A DNA stretch of 64,000 nucleotides from Nocardia aurea (lineage in GTDB: Bacteria > Actinomycetota > Actinomycetes > Mycobacteriales > Mycobacteriaceae), in NCBI RefSeq assembly GCF_003123685.1, contig NZ_QCYJ01000005.1:310001-374000 (forward strand). Direction: 5' to 3'. Both the position numbers and the translations under genes were made by a program. This document shows, one piece after another, positions 12,460-20,813 of the stretch. Each line of letters opens with the position of its first letter. The first letter of the stretch is position 1. Under the pieces are notes generated by a model. That model made no database searches, had not been told where the DNA came from, and saw only the letters and a list, made by a program, of their open reading frames with translations.

Positions 12460-13439
12460 CCCAGACCGACATCACCCGCACCCCGACCGCGGAAGAGGCG
12501 GGCGCGGCCTTCGGCGCGTTACGCGTCGAGATCGGCAAAGCGGTGGTCGGCAACGACAGCGCGGTCATGTACCTGGTGCTGGCACTGCTGTGCCGAGGCC
12601 ACGTCCTGCTCGAGGGTGTGCCCGGCGTCGCGAAGACGCTGTTGGTGCGCGCGTTGGCGGCGGCACTGGATCTGGAACACGCGCGCGTGCAGTTCACCCC
12701 CGACCTGATGCCGGGCGACGTGACGGGTTCGCAGATCTACGACCCGCATTCGGCCGAATTCACCTTCAGGAAGGGCCCGGTCTTCACCAATCTGCTGCTG
12801 GCGGACGAAATCAACCGCACCCCACCGAAAACCCAGTCCGCGCTGCTGGAATCGATGGAGGAGCGCCAGGTCTCGGTCGACGGACAGCCGCGCGCGCTGC
12901 CCGATCCGTTCGTGGTGATCGCCACGCAGAACCCGATCGAACAGGAAGGCACCTATCCGCTTCCGGAAGCCCAGCTGGACCGCTTCCTGTTCAAGGTCGA
13001 CATCCGACTGCCCGACCGCGACGACGAATTCCGCATCCTGCAACGCCATGCCGCCGGATTCGATCCGCGCGATCTCGCGGCGGCGGGTCTACGCGCGGTC
13101 GCCACGCCCGCTCACATCACCGCGGGCAGGGCCGCGGTCGCGCAGGTGGCGATCAGCCCGGAAGTTCTCGCCTACACCGTCGACATCTGCCGGGCCACCC
13201 GCAGCTCCCCGGCCGTCCAGCACGGCGCTTCGACCCGGGGCGCGACCGCCCTGATGGCCGCATCGCGTGCCCTGGCCTGGTTGAACGGGCGTGGATTCGT
13301 CACCCCCGACGACGTGAAATTCGTGGCGACGACGGTGCTGCGGCACCGCCTGCACCTGAAGCCGGAGGCCGAGCTGGACGGGGTGACCACCGAAGGTGTC
13401 ATGTCGTCGCTGCTGCTCGCGGTCCCGGTTCCGGTATAG
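12456..13439 (+). CDS. moxR: MoxR family AAA+ ATPase
   Basis: 327 residues, the usual MoxR size. Walker A GVPGVAKT is at 54-61 and Walker B LLLADE at 113-118, followed by I-N-R-T-P-P-K. The family motif E-E-R-Q-V-S-V-D-G and Q-N-P-I-E-Q-E-G-T-Y-P-L-P-E-A-Q-L-D-R-F are intact. MoxR ATPases act as chaperones for metal or cofactor insertion and complex maturation, usually beside a DUF58 protein as here. The start is the ATG 5 bp after AGGAGG; the longer upstream frame is not needed. Context matches the mycobacterial moxR2 locus. Confidence 0.93.
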   Translation: MTQTDITRTPTAEEAGAAFGALRVEIGKAVVGNDSAVMYLVLALLCRGHVLLEGVPGVAKTLLVRALAAALDLEHARVQFTPDLMPGDVTGSQIYDPHSAEFTFRKGPVFTNLLLADEINRTPPKTQSALLESMEERQVSVDGQPRALPDPFVVIATQNPIEQEGTYPLPEAQLDRFLFKVDIRLPDRDDEFRILQRHAAGFDPRDLAAAGLRAVATPAHITAGRAAVAQVAISPEVLAYTVDICRATRSSPAVQHGASTRGATALMAASRALAWLNGRGFVTPDDVKFVATTVLRHRLHLKPEAELDGVTTEGVMSSLLLAVPVPV

Positions 13440-13441
13440 CC

Positions 13442-14737
13442 GTGGTTGTGACGGGGCGGCTGGCCGCCGCGGCGGCGGTCGGTGTGGTCGTGGTCGCTGC
13501 CGCGTGGCACAGCTGGGCCGGGGTCGTCATCGTGACCGGTCTGCTCGTCGCGGCGGTGCTCTTCGATCTGGGCTCGGTCGCGCGGGCGAGCGATCTCACC
13601 GTGTCCAGGGATCCGCTCACGGTGGTCAGACTCGGTCGGACCGCCGAGGTCGAGTTGACGGTGGTGAACACCGGTCGCAGGACCGCGCGCGGATACCTGT
13701 GGGACGACTGGCCCGGCAGCGCCCGCGCCGGACATCGTGAGCACCGGCTGGATTCGGGCCCGGACACCAGGGTTCGGCTGCGCACCACCGTGACGCCGAC
13801 CTATCGCGGTGACCGCGTCGCGGGCCCGGTCACGCTGCGACTGCTCGGTCCGCTCGGCCTCGCGGGCAGGCAGTCCCGCCGCACGGTGCCCGCCAGGGTG
13901 CGCGCGCTGCCGCCGTTCCGCAGCGAAAGACTGATGCGGTCGAAGGTGAAACGTCTGCAACATCTGGAAGGCCGCAATATCGCGACCATGCGCGGCCAGG
14001 GCAGCGAGTTCGACTCGTTCCGCGAATACGTCGCGGGCGACGATGTGCGAGCGATCGACTGGCGCGCGACCGCCCGCGCGACCGATGTGCTCGTACGCAC
14101 CTGGCGTCCCGAGCGCAATCGGAACATGCTCATGCTGCTCGACACCGGCCGTATCAGCGCGGGCCGGGTCGGTGACGGCACCCGGCTCGACGCCGGTATC
14201 GAGGCCGCGTTGCTGCTCGGCGGGCTCGCCGCGGCCGGGGGCGATTCGGTGGATCTGCTGGCCTACGACCGCGAGGTCCGCGCCGAAGTCCGCGGCGTCG
14301 GCGGAAACCGGTTGCAGCTCAAGTTGATGCACGCGCTGGCGTCGGTGACGCCAGCGCTCGTCGACACCGACAGTGCGGGACTGGTGCGCGCCGCACTGCA
14401 ACGCGCGCGCAGGCGCAGCCTGGTGGTCTGGTTCACCACCTTGGACGGCGCGGCGGTCGAGGAGAATCTGCTTCCGGTACTTCCCGTGCTCGCCCAGCGA
14501 CACCGCGTGCTGATCGTCTCGGTCACCGATCCGGAGATCGCCGACGCGGCCTCGCGTCGCGACACCCTCGACGACCTCTACAGCGCGGCCGCCGCCGAAT
14601 CGGTGCTGGCCGAACGCGCGCTCGTGCAGGAATCGTTGCGGCGCAGGGGTATCGCGGTGGTCGCCGCCTCCCCCGAACGTCTGCCCGAGGCGCTGGCCGA
14701 CGAATATCTGGAATTGAAGCAGTCCGGCACGATGTGA
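13442..14737 (+). CDS. DUF58 domain protein, MoxR partner
   Basis: 431 residues from a GTG two bases after the moxR stop. Two hydrophobic segments lie at about 4-21 and 27-42. The family hallmark F-R-E-Y-V-A-G-D-D-V-R-A-I-D-W is at 193-207. A von Willebrand A-like fold follows (M-L-M-L-L-D-T-G-R, with the MIDAS serine replaced). It corresponds to Rv3693. DUF58 proteins pair with MoxR ATPases, probably as the membrane-bound adaptor; substrates are unknown. An alternative GTG lies two codons later. It ends 27 bp before the convergent RDD gene. Confidence 0.88.
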   Translation: MVVTGRLAAAAAVGVVVVAAAWHSWAGVVIVTGLLVAAVLFDLGSVARASDLTVSRDPLTVVRLGRTAEVELTVVNTGRRTARGYLWDDWPGSARAGHREHRLDSGPDTRVRLRTTVTPTYRGDRVAGPVTLRLLGPLGLAGRQSRRTVPARVRALPPFRSERLMRSKVKRLQHLEGRNIATMRGQGSEFDSFREYVAGDDVRAIDWRATARATDVLVRTWRPERNRNMLMLLDTGRISAGRVGDGTRLDAGIEAALLLGGLAAAGGDSVDLLAYDREVRAEVRGVGGNRLQLKLMHALASVTPALVDTDSAGLVRAALQRARRRSLVVWFTTLDGAAVEENLLPVLPVLAQRHRVLIVSVTDPEIADAASRRDTLDDLYSAAAAESVLAERALVQESLRRRGIAVVAASPERLPEALADEYLELKQSGTM

Positions 14738-14763
14738 GTATCCGTATCGCCGTCGCGCCGGCG

Positions 14764-15540
14764 TCAGCCCGTGCGGACCAGTCCGTACGAGGGCGGTGTG
14801 AGTGCCCGTCGCTGCCGTTCGGCCACGATCGCGCCCAGGATCTGCACCGGCGGATATCCCGCGGGCGCGGCCACCTGCAACCGCGCGAAGACCGCCGCGA
14901 CCAGTGCGCCGCCGAGCGTGGCCTCGGCTTCCGGGGTGAGAGTGCGGACCCGGGTCAGATACTGCCGCACGGCCAGCGCCAGATCCTCGGGAATCCCGGA
15001 CAGATCCAGTCTCGTCACCCAGCCCGCGAGCCAGGGCGGCGGCGTGACCAGCGCGGGGAACGGCAGCGTGGCCTGGGAGTGCACGACCACCGTTCCCGCG
15101 AGCACATCGCCGACGCGGCGGGCGTCGCGCGAGCACATCGACGTGACGACCGCGACCGCGCCGAAGAGGCCGAGCAACCAGAAATCGACGATCACTCCGG
15201 CCAGTCCCCTGGTGAGCGCGTGCCGGAAATCGGTGGGTCCGCCGTCGGCGCGCACCACGCGCAGCCCGAGTACGAGTTTGCCGAGACTGCGTCCCCTGCT
15301 CAGGGTCTCGCAGGCCACCGGATAGCCGACGAGCACGCCGATCACGATCAGCAGCGTGATCGCCTCGATCCACGCCTCGTCGGGATCGAGCGGAATCACC
15401 ACCAGTGCCATCAGCGTGAACAGCAGCAGGTACAACGCCAGTTGTATCAACACGTCGATGATGAACGCGGTGGCACGCGTCGGAATCCGGGCGATCGGCA
15501 GTTCGAGAGCGACCGCTTCGCCGGTAGTGAATTCAGCCAT
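14764..15540 (-). CDS. RDD family membrane protein
   Basis: 258 residues. The RDD signature near the N-terminus is I-P-T-R-A-T-A-F-I-I-D, and later R-G-R-S-L-G-K-L-V-L-G-L-R-V-V-R-A-D-G. There are three membrane helices at about 22-47, 56-75 and 115-140, then a cytoplasmic C-terminus. It corresponds to the RDD gene of the mycobacterial moxR2 locus (Rv3695 type). It is divergent from the SpoIIM gene across 42 bp, so their promoters must overlap. RDD proteins are poorly characterised; some act in transport. Confidence 0.85.
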   Translation of the reverse strand: MAEFTTGEAVALELPIARIPTRATAFIIDVLIQLALYLLLFTLMALVVIPLDPDEAWIEAITLLIVIGVLVGYPVACETLSRGRSLGKLVLGLRVVRADGGPTDFRHALTRGLAGVIVDFWLLGLFGAVAVVTSMCSRDARRVGDVLAGTVVVHSQATLPFPALVTPPPWLAGWVTRLDLSGIPEDLALAVRQYLTRVRTLTPEAEATLGGALVAAVFARLQVAAPAGYPPVQILGAIVAERQRRALTPPSYGLVRTG

Positions 15541-15582
15541 GTCGATAACATTCTTTCGACCGGCGGTCAGGGAGGCAACCGA

Positions 15583-16671
15583 ATGGACGTGGACGCGTAC
15601 AGCTTGGCACACCGGCGGTCCTGGGAGCGGCTGGATCATCTGGCCAAACAGCGCAAGCTGAGCGGGCAGGAAGCCGACGAATTGATCGTGCTCTACCGGC
15701 GCACCTCCCAGCAGTTGGCGCGGTTGCAGTCGCACAGCCCCGATCCGCAACTCATCGCCGGGCTCAGTGCCGTACTCACCCGCGCGCGCGGCCGGGTTCT
15801 CGGCACCGGAACCGGGGTGTGGGCGGAGATCGGGCATTTCCTCACCCACAGCTTCCCGGTCGCCCTGTACCGATCCTGGCGCTGGTGGGCCGCGACGGCG
15901 GCGTTGTTCGTCGCGGTGTCGACCTGGCTCGCGATCTGGATCCAGGGTTCGGGCAACGCGCGCGAGCTTTTCGGCATCCCGACCGACAACGACGATCTCA
16001 CCGCCCCCGGCGGCCAATTCGAGACCTATTACACCGAACATCCGAACGACGCCTTCGCCGCGCAGGTGTGGACCAACAACGCGTGGGTCGCCGCGATCGC
16101 CCTCTTCACCGGCGTACTGATTCTGCCCGTGCTGTACCTGCTGTTCATGAACGCGCTCAATGTCGGGATCACGGCCGCGCTGATGGCCGAGGCGGGTCGG
16201 CTCGATTCGTTCTTCGGATTCATCCTGCCGCACGGAACCCTGGAGCTGACCGCGGTTTTCGTCGCGGGCGGCGCGGGCATCAAACTCGGCTGGACGCTCA
16301 TCGATCCGGGCCGCCTGAGCAGGTTGGAGGCCGTCGCCAGACAGGGCAGGGCCACGGCCACGATCGCGCTCGGGCTGGTCGGGGTGCTGTTCGTCTCGGG
16401 CCTGCTGGAGGGTTTCGTGACGCCGAGCGGTCTGCCGGTCGCGGTGCGCATCGCGATCGGTTTCACGGCCGAGGCGCTTTTCCTCTACTACGTGTTCGGG
16501 GTCGGCGGAGCCGCCGCGCGCGAGGAGGACGGCGACCTCGCCGACCTGGCGAGTTTCGACAGCGAGGCCCTGTACGTCAATGCGATCGACAGCGGTACAT
16601 CCCACGTCAGGCACGGGAAAAGCGGGGAAACAGCGGCGGTCGCATCGCAGACAACACCGAGCACACGATAG
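15583..16671 (+). CDS. SpoIIM / DUF95 family membrane protein
   Basis: 362 residues. The N-terminal helical region R-R-S-W-E-R-L, then L-Y-R-R-T-S-Q-Q-L-A-R-L, is typical of the family. It is followed by five membrane helices including N-A-L-N-V-G-I-T-A and H-G-T-L-E-L-T-A-V-F, the conserved stage II sporulation M motifs. Non-sporulating actinobacteria keep this family beside moxR/DUF58 (Rv3694c type), so a sporulation role is not implied. GGGAGG precedes the ATG. It shares a 42-bp divergent promoter region with the RDD gene. A strong hairpin lies 72 bp after its stop. Confidence 0.87.
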   Translation: MDVDAYSLAHRRSWERLDHLAKQRKLSGQEADELIVLYRRTSQQLARLQSHSPDPQLIAGLSAVLTRARGRVLGTGTGVWAEIGHFLTHSFPVALYRSWRWWAATAALFVAVSTWLAIWIQGSGNARELFGIPTDNDDLTAPGGQFETYYTEHPNDAFAAQVWTNNAWVAAIALFTGVLILPVLYLLFMNALNVGITAALMAEAGRLDSFFGFILPHGTLELTAVFVAGGAGIKLGWTLIDPGRLSRLEAVARQGRATATIALGLVGVLFVSGLLEGFVTPSGLPVAVRIAIGFTAEALFLYYVFGVGGAAAREEDGDLADLASFDSEALYVNAIDSGTSHVRHGKSGETAAVASQTTPSTR

Positions 16672-16742
16672 GCTGAGCGGGTTCGGATAATCGACAGCAA
16701 TGCCGGGTTACAAAGCGGTGTCGAGATCCCCCATTTGAGTTC

Positions 16743-16780
16743 CGCTGACCGCAGCGAGTCGAGCTCAGCTGCGGTCAGCG
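16743..16780 (+). terminator. Hairpin terminator after the SpoIIM gene
   Basis: CGCTGACCGCAGC (16743-16755) and GCTGCGGTCAGCG (16768-16780) form a perfect 13-bp stem with a 12-nt loop. Only TTACC follows, so it would act without a strong U-tract. Confidence 0.55.
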
Positions 16781-17425
16781 TTACCGTCAACTCTACACAA
16801 TCGTTATGGCGGCGCAACCCTGTTCGTAGGGGTTCGGCGTATAAAGCAGCACGCCAGCAACCCTGTTCGAACACGATATATTTCACATATCCAGCTACCT
16901 CGCAGCTGATATTTCCGTGCCATTTCGGGACCATTTCCGCGCCGAGGCGCGACCTTTTCCGACCGCGGCGCCGAAGGCGTTTTCGAGAGTCCCGAGCGCA
17001 TCCGGAGCGATTTGCCATGGGCTCCGGAGATACTCGGTATGCAATCCTCGCAGCATGCCTACCAGGCACTTTGGTGACACCGGACCGGGTAGCTGGACAT
17101 TGGGTGAACAGAAAGCGACTTCAGGTTTGTTTACTCGGTAATTAACCAGATACACGTCCTGTCACGCCGGTAATCAGCGAACTCACATTGGGTCAAGATC
17201 GGAAATAACCAGAGCCGGAAGTGTCACCCCGCGCGGGCTCGACGGGAGCCCGATCAGCACCGTAATGGCAACTACGGCAGGTCGTGTGATCTTCGCCTCA
17301 CCGGTGCATACATCGCGGCCGACGGGACATATCCGCGCCCCGAAACGCCTGTTCGCGACCGCGAAGAGGCGCTCGCAGGCGGGTTCGGAAAACCACGCCG
17401 GGGCGAGCGCCTCGCACGGATCGAA
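16781..17425. other. Intergenic region without a supported gene
   Basis: About 640 bp between SpoIIM and the end of mmpL. GCAACCCTGTTCG occurs twice about 42 bp apart (near 16814 and 16856). A hairpin GGGCTC-GACGG-GAGCCC at 17235-17251 could help terminate the convergent mmpL transcript. Open frames here have unconvincing composition and no ribosome-binding site. The A/T-richer stretch around 16870-16930 may be old promoter or acquired DNA. Confidence 0.5.
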
Positions 17426-19591
17426 TCAGGCTTCGGCGAGGCCCAGACGCGAGTGCACAACCCGCAACGGCTGCGGCGCGAACCATGCCGCCCGGCCGAG
17501 CAGCCGCATCGTCACCGGGACCAGCACGCCGCGAACCAGCGTCGCGTCGATCAGAATGGCCAGCCCCGCACCGAGCCCGAAGAACTGAATGAACCGGACA
17601 TCACTGATGACGAAGGCGAGGAAGCTGATCGAGATCAGCGCGGCGGCCGTGGTGACGAGCCGACCGGTGCGGGCCAACCCCTCGGTCACCGCTTCCACCG
17701 TCGATGCGCCGCGATCGTGCATTTCCTTGATCCGGCTGATCACGAACACCTCGTAATCCATGGAGAGCCCGAAGGTGATGCAGAACAACAGCAGCAGCAT
17801 CGAGACATCCAGCGGAGCCGGAGTGAATCCGAGCAGTCCGGACAGGTGCCCGTCCTGGAAGACGAAAACCATCAGGCCCAGCGTGGCGGCCAGGCTCAGC
17901 GCGTTCGACAGCAGCGCGCGCAGCGGCTGCACGACGCTGCCGGTGAACAGGAACAGAAGGACGAAGGTCGTCAGCAGGATCCAGCCGAGCACGATCGGCA
18001 GCCGTTCACCGATCGAGGACAGGCTGTCGCGCAATCCCGCGACCTCGCCGCCGACCAGCGTGCGCGTCCCGTCCGGCGCGGGCACCGCCCGGACCCGGTC
18101 GACCAGATCCCTCGCTTCGGTGGAATTGCGATCGAGATCCGTCAGCACCGTCAGCCGCTGGGCATCGGGCCGGGCGAATCTGGCGTCGGCGGGCGAGGTG
18201 CCGCGCTGTTCCCCCGCGACGAAAGTGCCCGCGCTGGAATCGACCTGGGTGACATGCTCGACACGCGACAGCGCGCGGGCGTATTCGGACACCGGTCCCG
18301 CCGCGACGCCGGAGGTGGTCACCACCGACAGCGCGTTCGCGTCGCCGCCGCCGAATTCCGTGCGCATCGCGTCACCGACCTGCCGGACCTCGAGACCGGT
18401 CGGCAGCACCCGATCGTCGGGGGTGCCGAACTGGACCCCGAGCAGCGGGGCCGCGGCCAGCAGCAGAACCGCGACCACGGGAATCCCGGCGAGCGCAGGC
18501 CTGCGCATCGCGAAACCGGCCACATTCGCCCAGAACGGCGTCGCCTCACCGCGGATGCCCCGGACGCCGGGCACCTTCCACGCCTCGGCGCGCACACCGA
18601 GTACCGAGATCAGCGCCGGCAGGGTGATCACCGCGGCCGTCGCGGCGATGGCGACGACCCCGATACCCGCGTAGGCGAACGAGCGCAGGAAATACTGCGG
18701 GAAGATCACCAGCGACGACAGCGCCGCCATGACCGTCGCCGCGCTGAACGCGATGGTCCGGCCCGCGGTGGCCACCGCACCGGCGATCGAATCCTGCGGT
18801 GTCTCCCCCGCCGCGCGCCGTTCCCTGAACCGGCTGACCATGAGCAGGCCGTAGTCGACCGCGAGGCCGAGTCCGAGCGCGGTCGTCAGGTTGACCGCAT
18901 AGATCGACACATCGGTGACGGATCCGAGAATCGCCAGTTCGGTGAATGTCCCCAGAATCGCGATACCGCCGACGACCAGGGTGAGCAGGGCGGCGACCAC
19001 ATTGCCGAAGGCCAGCACCAGCAGCACCATGATCAACGGCACCGCGATGCCCTCGGCGAGGCCGAGATCCTTGCCGATCTGCGCGCCGACCGCGCTGAAC
19101 GTCGCGGAGAGACCGCCGATCCGCACCGTCGCGGCGGGCCCGTCGGCGCCGTACTCGTCGATGATCGCCTCGGCGATCTTGTCCTGCTTGCCCGGATCAG
19201 TCTCGACATTGCCCGCGAGCACCACCGCGGCGGTGCCGTCGGTGGAACGCATGGCGGGCGATCCGGTGTCCCAGTACGAGACGACGTTGGTGAGCCGGTC
19301 GTCACCCGCCAGCCGCCGTGCCAGATCGCGGCCGAAGTCGGCGGCCGCGCCGGAGTCGACCGACCCCTGCTCGACGCGGATCAGGAACACGTAGTCGGTA
19401 TCGGCGCCGAACTCGTCGGTCAGACGGTCGGCGGCGAGACTGGATTCGGCGTTGGGGTCGTCCTGTCCCGCCGACTGCATCTTGCCGAACGCGGTGGCGC
19501 CGACCACGCCGCCCGCGATGAGCGCTAGCACGCTGACGATCAGTATCAAGCGTGCTCGGCGGACTACGAATCTGCCGAGTTGTTCGAACAT
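17426..19591 (-). CDS. MMPL family RND-type transporter
   Basis: 721 residues with two homologous halves, each one helix, a large extracytoplasmic loop and five helices. The proton-relay motifs are G-L-A-V-D-Y-G-L-L (first half) and G-L-S-M-D-Y-E-V-F (second half). MmpL proteins export lipids or siderophores, or drugs, driven by proton motive force. The short length lacks the C-terminal extension of large mycobacterial MmpL3-type proteins and matches the small actinobacterial drug or lipid exporters. GGGGAGG precedes the ATG. The divergent TetR gene with operator-like repeats suggests substrate-induced derepression. Confidence 0.9.
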   Translation of the reverse strand: MFEQLGRFVVRRARLILIVSVLALIAGGVVGATAFGKMQSAGQDDPNAESSLAADRLTDEFGADTDYVFLIRVEQGSVDSGAAADFGRDLARRLAGDDRLTNVVSYWDTGSPAMRSTDGTAAVVLAGNVETDPGKQDKIAEAIIDEYGADGPAATVRIGGLSATFSAVGAQIGKDLGLAEGIAVPLIMVLLVLAFGNVVAALLTLVVGGIAILGTFTELAILGSVTDVSIYAVNLTTALGLGLAVDYGLLMVSRFRERRAAGETPQDSIAGAVATAGRTIAFSAATVMAALSSLVIFPQYFLRSFAYAGIGVVAIAATAAVITLPALISVLGVRAEAWKVPGVRGIRGEATPFWANVAGFAMRRPALAGIPVVAVLLLAAAPLLGVQFGTPDDRVLPTGLEVRQVGDAMRTEFGGGDANALSVVTTSGVAAGPVSEYARALSRVEHVTQVDSSAGTFVAGEQRGTSPADARFARPDAQRLTVLTDLDRNSTEARDLVDRVRAVPAPDGTRTLVGGEVAGLRDSLSSIGERLPIVLGWILLTTFVLLFLFTGSVVQPLRALLSNALSLAATLGLMVFVFQDGHLSGLLGFTPAPLDVSMLLLLFCITFGLSMDYEVFVISRIKEMHDRGASTVEAVTEGLARTGRLVTTAAALISISFLAFVISDVRFIQFFGLGAGLAILIDATLVRGVLVPVTMRLLGRAAWFAPQPLRVVHSRLGLAEA

Positions 19592-19635
19592 GTCTGGCCT
19601 CCCCGATCGGGATGTGATCGCCTGTAAACTTTGTG

Positions 19636-19689
19636 GGTGTTAACTTGCCACCTGATGTGCATGGGTGTCAACATCGAAGTGATGACACC
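19636..19689. promoter_or_regulatory. Repeated GGTGTYA operator between mmpL and tetR
   Basis: GGTGTTA (19636-19642), GGTGTCA (19664-19670) and TGACACC (19683-19689) form one direct and one inverted repeat. The inverted pair is spaced by 12 bp. They lie across the probable tetR start and 45-98 bp upstream of mmpL, so one regulator could control both. Confidence 0.5.
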
Positions 19690-20350
19690 TACCGGAGCCG
19701 CCTCGAAGAAAGACACGCAGACCAGCGCAAAGCCCGCCCGTGACGGTCGCTACCACCACGGCGACCTCCGCAACGCGCTGGTGCTGGCCGCCGCCGAACT
19801 CGCGGAGAACGGTGGACCGGAGGCCGTGACCGTGCGAGCGGCGGCGCGGCGGGTCGGCGTGACCCCGACCGCCGCCTACCGGCATTTCACCAATCACGAT
19901 CAACTGCTGCACGCGGCACACGAACAGGCCCAGCAGAGCCTGTTCACGGCGATGACCGAAACCGTGGCCGCGATCGACCCCGCATCGGACGCGGTCGGCA
20001 GGCTGATCGCGATCGGCCGCGGCTACATCACCTTCGCGTTGCGCGAACCGGGTCTGTTCCGAACGGCCTTCTGCGGCAGCGATACTGCCGACCCCGGCGA
20101 GTGGAATTCACCCGCCTTCGACATGCTCTCCGCGTTGCTCGACGAACTGGTCGCCATCGGCTACACCGACCCGGCGCATCGCCCCGATGCCGAGGTCGCC
20201 GCGTGGGCCGCCGTGCACGGAATGGCCTCGCTGATCATCGAAGGCGCAATGGGCGATCTCGATGCCAGAGCGCGCGAAGCCGTGATCGACCGAACCCTCT
20301 CGATGGTGCGTATCGGACTGGCGACCGGGCCACGGGCAGGCGAGTACTGA
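19682..20350 (+). CDS. TetR family transcriptional regulator
   Basis: 222 residues from this ATG. The N-terminal helix-turn-helix is typical: Y-H-H-G-D-L-R-N-A-L, V-T-V-R-A-A-A-R-R-V-G-V-T-P-T-A-A-Y-R-H-F. The C-terminal ligand domain (F-A-L-R-E-P-G-L-F-R-T-A-F, A-A-V-H-G-M-A-S-L-I) is of the WHG type. ATGs at 19655 and 19661 are alternatives, and none has a clear Shine-Dalgarno. The downstream ATG is chosen because the operator repeats overlap it and the conserved region starts later. It is divergent from mmpL and probably its repressor. Confidence 0.88.
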   Translation: MTPTGAASKKDTQTSAKPARDGRYHHGDLRNALVLAAAELAENGGPEAVTVRAAARRVGVTPTAAYRHFTNHDQLLHAAHEQAQQSLFTAMTETVAAIDPASDAVGRLIAIGRGYITFALREPGLFRTAFCGSDTADPGEWNSPAFDMLSALLDELVAIGYTDPAHRPDAEVAAWAAVHGMASLIIEGAMGDLDARAREAVIDRTLSMVRIGLATGPRAGEY

Positions 20351-20374
20351 GATTTTGCCGCGCGGGCGCGGGGG

Positions 20375-20469
20375 GGTTCGCGGCCCCGGTTGTCTCGCGT
20401 GCGAGCGGTCGAGACTCGCGACTGCGTCGCATGCGCTTCGACCGCTCGCACGCGAGACGGCCGCGAACC
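20375..20469. repeat. Large imperfect palindrome (32-bp stem) after tetR
   Basis: A perfect 21-bp inverted repeat (20392-20412 with 20438-20458, 25-nt loop) is extended outward, past a 6-nt bulge on the left only, by a perfect 11-bp inverted repeat (GGTTCGCGGCC 20375-20385 with GGCCGCGAACC 20459-20469). It begins 25 bp after the tetR stop. There is no U-tract. It could be a terminator, a mobile palindromic repeat or a protein site. Confidence 0.75.
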
Positions 20470-20711
20470 GGAGGGGGCTGGTCGGGGTGGGTTCAGGAGC
20501 TATACATAGGACCCTGTGCATAACCCTATAGGCGAGGATGAGGGTCACGGGGAGGTCACTCGCGGGGCATGATCCGGGTTTCCGCGGTGCGGGCCGGGGC
20601 GATGTTCGAGGCTCGTCGCGAGGTCGAGAAACTGGCTCTACCTGGGGATTTGTGCAACTTCACATATTTCGACGCCGCGAATTGTGCACTGCACCTCGGC
20701 CGCAGTGACTT

Positions 20712-20800
20712 TCCTCGAGGGGGTGTCGAGTTATCCACAGCTGACCACAGGCTCGCCCGGGCGTTCATAGTTATCCACAGAAATGCCCCGGATATCCACA
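20712..20800. other. Off-origin DnaA-box cluster with TCCTCGAGG element
   Basis: Two perfect DnaA boxes TTATCCACA (20731-20739 and 20771-20779) and one with a single mismatch (ATATCCACA 20792-20800). TCCTCGAGGG at 20712-20721 is one base from the oriC palindrome, and its TCC lies exactly 22 bp before the TCC of the first box. The second and third boxes are also 22 bp apart. About 40 kb from oriC; a titration or reactivation site is possible. Confidence 0.6.
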
Positions 20801-20813
20801 GGGGCGAGGGAGG

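Noticed and set aside
17453..19528. Long plus-strand frame opposite mmpL
   Set aside because: Charged, repetitive translation typical of antisense frames; mmpL motifs on the other strand are unambiguous.
19560..19600. SOS box (TCGAAC-N4-GTTCGA type) near the mmpL start
   Set aside because: TTCGAACATGTCTGG has only one proper half-site.
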